This document shows positions 6,432 through 7,337 of a DNA stretch of 7,337 bases, in pieces. The notes under the pieces were generated by a model. That model did no database searches. It had not been told where the DNA came from and was given only the letters and a program-made list of their open reading frames with translations. The stretch is from JBPCIX01 sp051005875 (GTDB lineage: Bacteria > Actinomycetota > CADDZG01 > JAHWKV01): contig JBPCIX010000037.1 in assembly GCA_051005875.1 (NCBI GenBank), positions 1 through 7,337 of the forward strand. The letters run 5' to 3'. Each line of letters starts with the position of its first letter. The first letter of the stretch is position 1. Position numbers and translations under genes: made by a program.

Positions 6432-6854
6432 TCAACGCTCTCCCCACGGATTGATGAGCTCAACTCCCGTTTCCTTAAAGTCGTCCGTATTGCGAGTGGC
6501 CAGCTTGGCGTTATTGGTCTTGCAGATGGAAGCGATCTGGGCGGCGAATCCGGCGATAGGCTGTCCCGACTTTTCACGGATGTCCACGATCGAGGCATAG
6601 CGAGCGGCTGCCGCAGCGTCGAATGGCAATACCCGGGACGCAAAGGATTCGAAAATCTCGTCGGCGGTTAGCCGGAACTTGTTCTTACGTTTTCCCGCCG
6701 GTAGCCGCTCGATCCCGTAGCGGATTTCTGTAAGCGTGATCACCGTAGTAAAAAGATCGCCCGGGCTGGTTGCCGATACCCATTCGCGTACTCTTGCGGC
6801 GGGCGCCGGCCGCATCAGTTCGGATGTGACGTTGGTGTCGACGACGATCTTCAC
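6432..6854 (-). CDS. vapC: FitB/VapC-type PIN toxin with Ala at a catalytic Asp position
   Basis: This 140-residue protein matches FitB-like VapC toxins, metal-dependent RNases of the PIN fold, along its whole length. Visible landmarks are VVDTNVTSELMRP (4-16, first catalytic Asp D6), TLTEIRYGIERLP (40-52, E43), RVLPFDAAAAARYA (74-87) and the closing LATRNTDDF (118-126) with VELINPW. The segment GQPIAGFAAQIASI (97-110) aligns with the family pattern in which Asp stands at the position of A104 (for example AADGYIA in gonococcal FitB). Here codon 104 is GCC, one base from GAC. This removes a metal ligand, so activity may be reduced or lost. The start is GTG at 6854, overlapping the antitoxin stop as GTGA, so the pair is translationally coupled. 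hsdR follows after 58 bases on the same strand. Family assignment is firm; activity is doubtful. Confidence 0.9.
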   Translation of the reverse strand: MKIVVDTNVTSELMRPAPAARVREWVSATSPGDLFTTVITLTEIRYGIERLPAGKRKNKFRLTADEIFESFASRVLPFDAAAAARYASIVDIREKSGQPIAGFAAQIASICKTNNAKLATRNTDDFKETGVELINPWGER

Positions 6855-7093
6855 CCGAGAGCGGGCCCTCGTGGAGGAACGTTTCGCTTGGGCAGGTCCA
6901 GATCTAGCCCGCCCAGTTCGCTGAAGCGCTCAAGGATCGTCACGAACAACCCAGCCGGGGATACGGGCGGCGTCACCGCCTCAATGAGAATTGCCCGTAT
7001 CTCGGACTCCATCGAGCGTCCGTGCTGAGCCGCGCGGAGGCGTAGTTTTTGCTTAACGTCCGCGTCTAGGTTTCTTATGCTTACCGCCGCCAT
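6851..7093 (-). CDS. vapB: FitA/VapB-type ribbon-helix-helix antitoxin
   Basis: This 80-residue protein has the plan of FitA-like antitoxins. A ribbon-helix-helix DNA-binding domain occupies about residues 3-40: strand VSIRNLD, helix KQKLRLRAAQHG, and the turn and second helix SMESEIRAILIEAV. A C-terminal tail (50-80) ending in the Pro/Arg-rich LPKRNVPPRGP would wrap the toxin active site. Such proteins dimerise on DNA, repress their own operon, and inhibit the partner PIN toxin encoded immediately downstream with a 4-base overlap. The ATG at 7093 is preceded by AGGAG with 5-base spacing, which fixes the start. It diverges from radC, separated by 118 bases. The TGCTA repeats just upstream are a plausible operator. 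Function is inferred from family and gene pairing. Confidence 0.9.
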   Translation of the reverse strand: MAAVSIRNLDADVKQKLRLRAAQHGRSMESEIRAILIEAVTPPVSPAGLFVTILERFSELGGLDLDLPKRNVPPRGPALG

Positions 7094-7098
7094 CGCTG

Positions 7099-7103
7099 CT
7101 CCT
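7099..7103 (-). promoter_or_regulatory. Ribosome binding site AGGAG of the FitA-like gene
   Basis: AGGAG on the minus strand ends 5 bases before the ATG at 7093, a strong Shine-Dalgarno signal that confirms the start of the antitoxin gene. Confidence 0.75.
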
Positions 7104-7106
7104 AAC

Positions 7107-7123
7107 TGCTATCAATGCTAGCA
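7107..7123 (-). promoter_or_regulatory. Candidate operator (TGCTA repeats) with overlapping -10 box for the FitAB-like operon
   Basis: The plus strand reads TGCTA at 7107-7111, four bases, then the perfect palindrome TGCTAGCA at 7116-7123. The arms TGCTA and TAGCA therefore form both an inverted and a direct repeat. On the minus strand TAGCAT (7120-7115) fits a -10 box, about 20 bases before the antitoxin start. Binding of the ribbon-helix-helix antitoxin here would block transcription. The repeat is visible; the binding is inferred. Confidence 0.4.
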
Positions 7124-7176
7124 CTGGCTTTCTGGCGTTGTATCGGCAGACCTCATGTCTTGTCGGCGCGGATGGG

Positions 7177-7182
7177 TATATT
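7177..7182 (+). promoter_or_regulatory. Possible -10 box (TATATT) of radC
   Basis: TATATT lies 29 bases before the preferred radC start and would put the transcript start near 7190, giving a leader of about 20 bases containing the ribosome binding site. No well-spaced -35 is seen; TTGTCG at 7160-7165 is only 11 bases away. Confidence 0.35.
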
Positions 7183-7200
7183 TTGAAATGTAACCCTTTA

Positions 7201-7206
7201 GGGAGG
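7201..7206 (+). promoter_or_regulatory. Ribosome binding site GGGAGG of radC, favouring a TTG start
   Basis: GGGAGG ends 5 bases before an in-frame TTG (7212) but 17 bases before the first ATG (7224). The spacing therefore favours the TTG as the start codon. Confidence 0.65.
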
Positions 7207-7211
7207 TGCAA

Positions 7212-7337
7212 TTGGCAGTTCGGATGGTGGATTTGCCGGGAAATGAGCGGCCGAGGGAGCGGCTCGCTCGCTTGGGCGTGGGTGGTTTGAGTGACCGTGA
7301 GTTGCTCGCGCTCGTGCTTCGCACTGGGGGCCGGGGT
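7212..7337 (+). CDS. radC: RadC-family JAB-domain protein, N-terminal fragment (runs off the right edge)
   Basis: The 42 codons present have the highly characteristic RadC N-terminus: DLPGNERPRERLARLG, then GLSDRELLALVLRTGGRG, a helix-hairpin-helix-like segment that precedes the JAB metalloprotease-fold domain. The metal-binding HxH...D motif would lie beyond the edge. Despite its name, a direct role of RadC in repair is not established; in many genomes these proteins lie in or next to mobile and defence regions. The start is probably TTG at 7212, with GGGAGG 5 bases upstream; the ATG at 7224 is an alternative that would cost four residues. It is transcribed divergently from the FitA-like antitoxin gene. 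The gene is open to the right edge with no interruption. Confidence 0.9.
   Translation, partial: MAVRMVDLPGNERPRERLARLGVGGLSDRELLALVLRTGGRG

Noticed and set aside
6374..6643. Open upstream extension of the hsdR frame by 90 codons
   Set aside because: The extension overlaps the FitB-like gene on the same strand, is rich in Ser/Pro/Arg as expected of a shifted high-GC frame, and the family N-terminus begins at the ATG at 6373.
7118..7324. 68-codon minus-strand frame at the right edge
   Set aside because: It is antisense to the radC N-terminus and has a Ser/Arg-rich shadow composition.
1..7337. CRISPR array, tRNA, rRNA or insertion-sequence ends
   Set aside because: No regularly spaced repeats, cloverleaf-like sequence, transposase coding or paired terminal repeats with target duplications were found by reading.

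Overview
The window is a bacterial defence-island fragment of fairly high GC content (visibly above 55%). It uses GTG and TTG as well as ATG starts, and some genes have strong AGGAG-type ribosome binding sites. I cannot name the organism. The genes are generic accessory genes, and the only housekeeping-like gene, radC, is cut by the right edge.

Layout, read along the minus strand from right to left: a FitAB-type VapB/VapC toxin-antitoxin pair (7093-6432); hsdR, the restriction/translocase subunit of a type I restriction-modification system (6373-3548); hsdS, its specificity subunit, overlapping hsdR by 4 bases (3551-2181); a roughly 560-base gap that holds a small plus-strand gene; a second, unrelated toxin-antitoxin pair of the VapB45/VapC45 kind (1619-387); and the first 83 codons of hsdM, the methyltransferase subunit, which runs off the left edge (250-1). 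On the plus strand are a 48-residue zinc-ribbon protein gene (1839-1985) and the first 42 codons of radC (7212-7337). The zinc-ribbon gene and the hsdM fragment are easy to overlook because they are short or open-ended.

How they fit together: HsdR, HsdS and HsdM together would form a complete type I enzyme that methylates host sites and cleaves unmodified DNA. The notable feature is the order R-S-(zinc ribbon)-VapBC45-M. The methyltransferase gene is separated from its partners by almost 2 kb and lies directly downstream of a toxin-antitoxin pair, while another toxin-antitoxin pair lies just upstream of hsdR. The two toxins come from different PIN-like families. The FitB-like toxin has Ala at position 104, where relatives carry a catalytic Asp.

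Regulatory signals are suggestive only: a TGCTA-repeat operator candidate before the FitA-like gene, TAnnnT boxes 6-7 bases before the hsdM and hsdR starts (neither of which has a clear ribosome binding site), and an integron attC-like inverted repeat after the zinc-ribbon gene.
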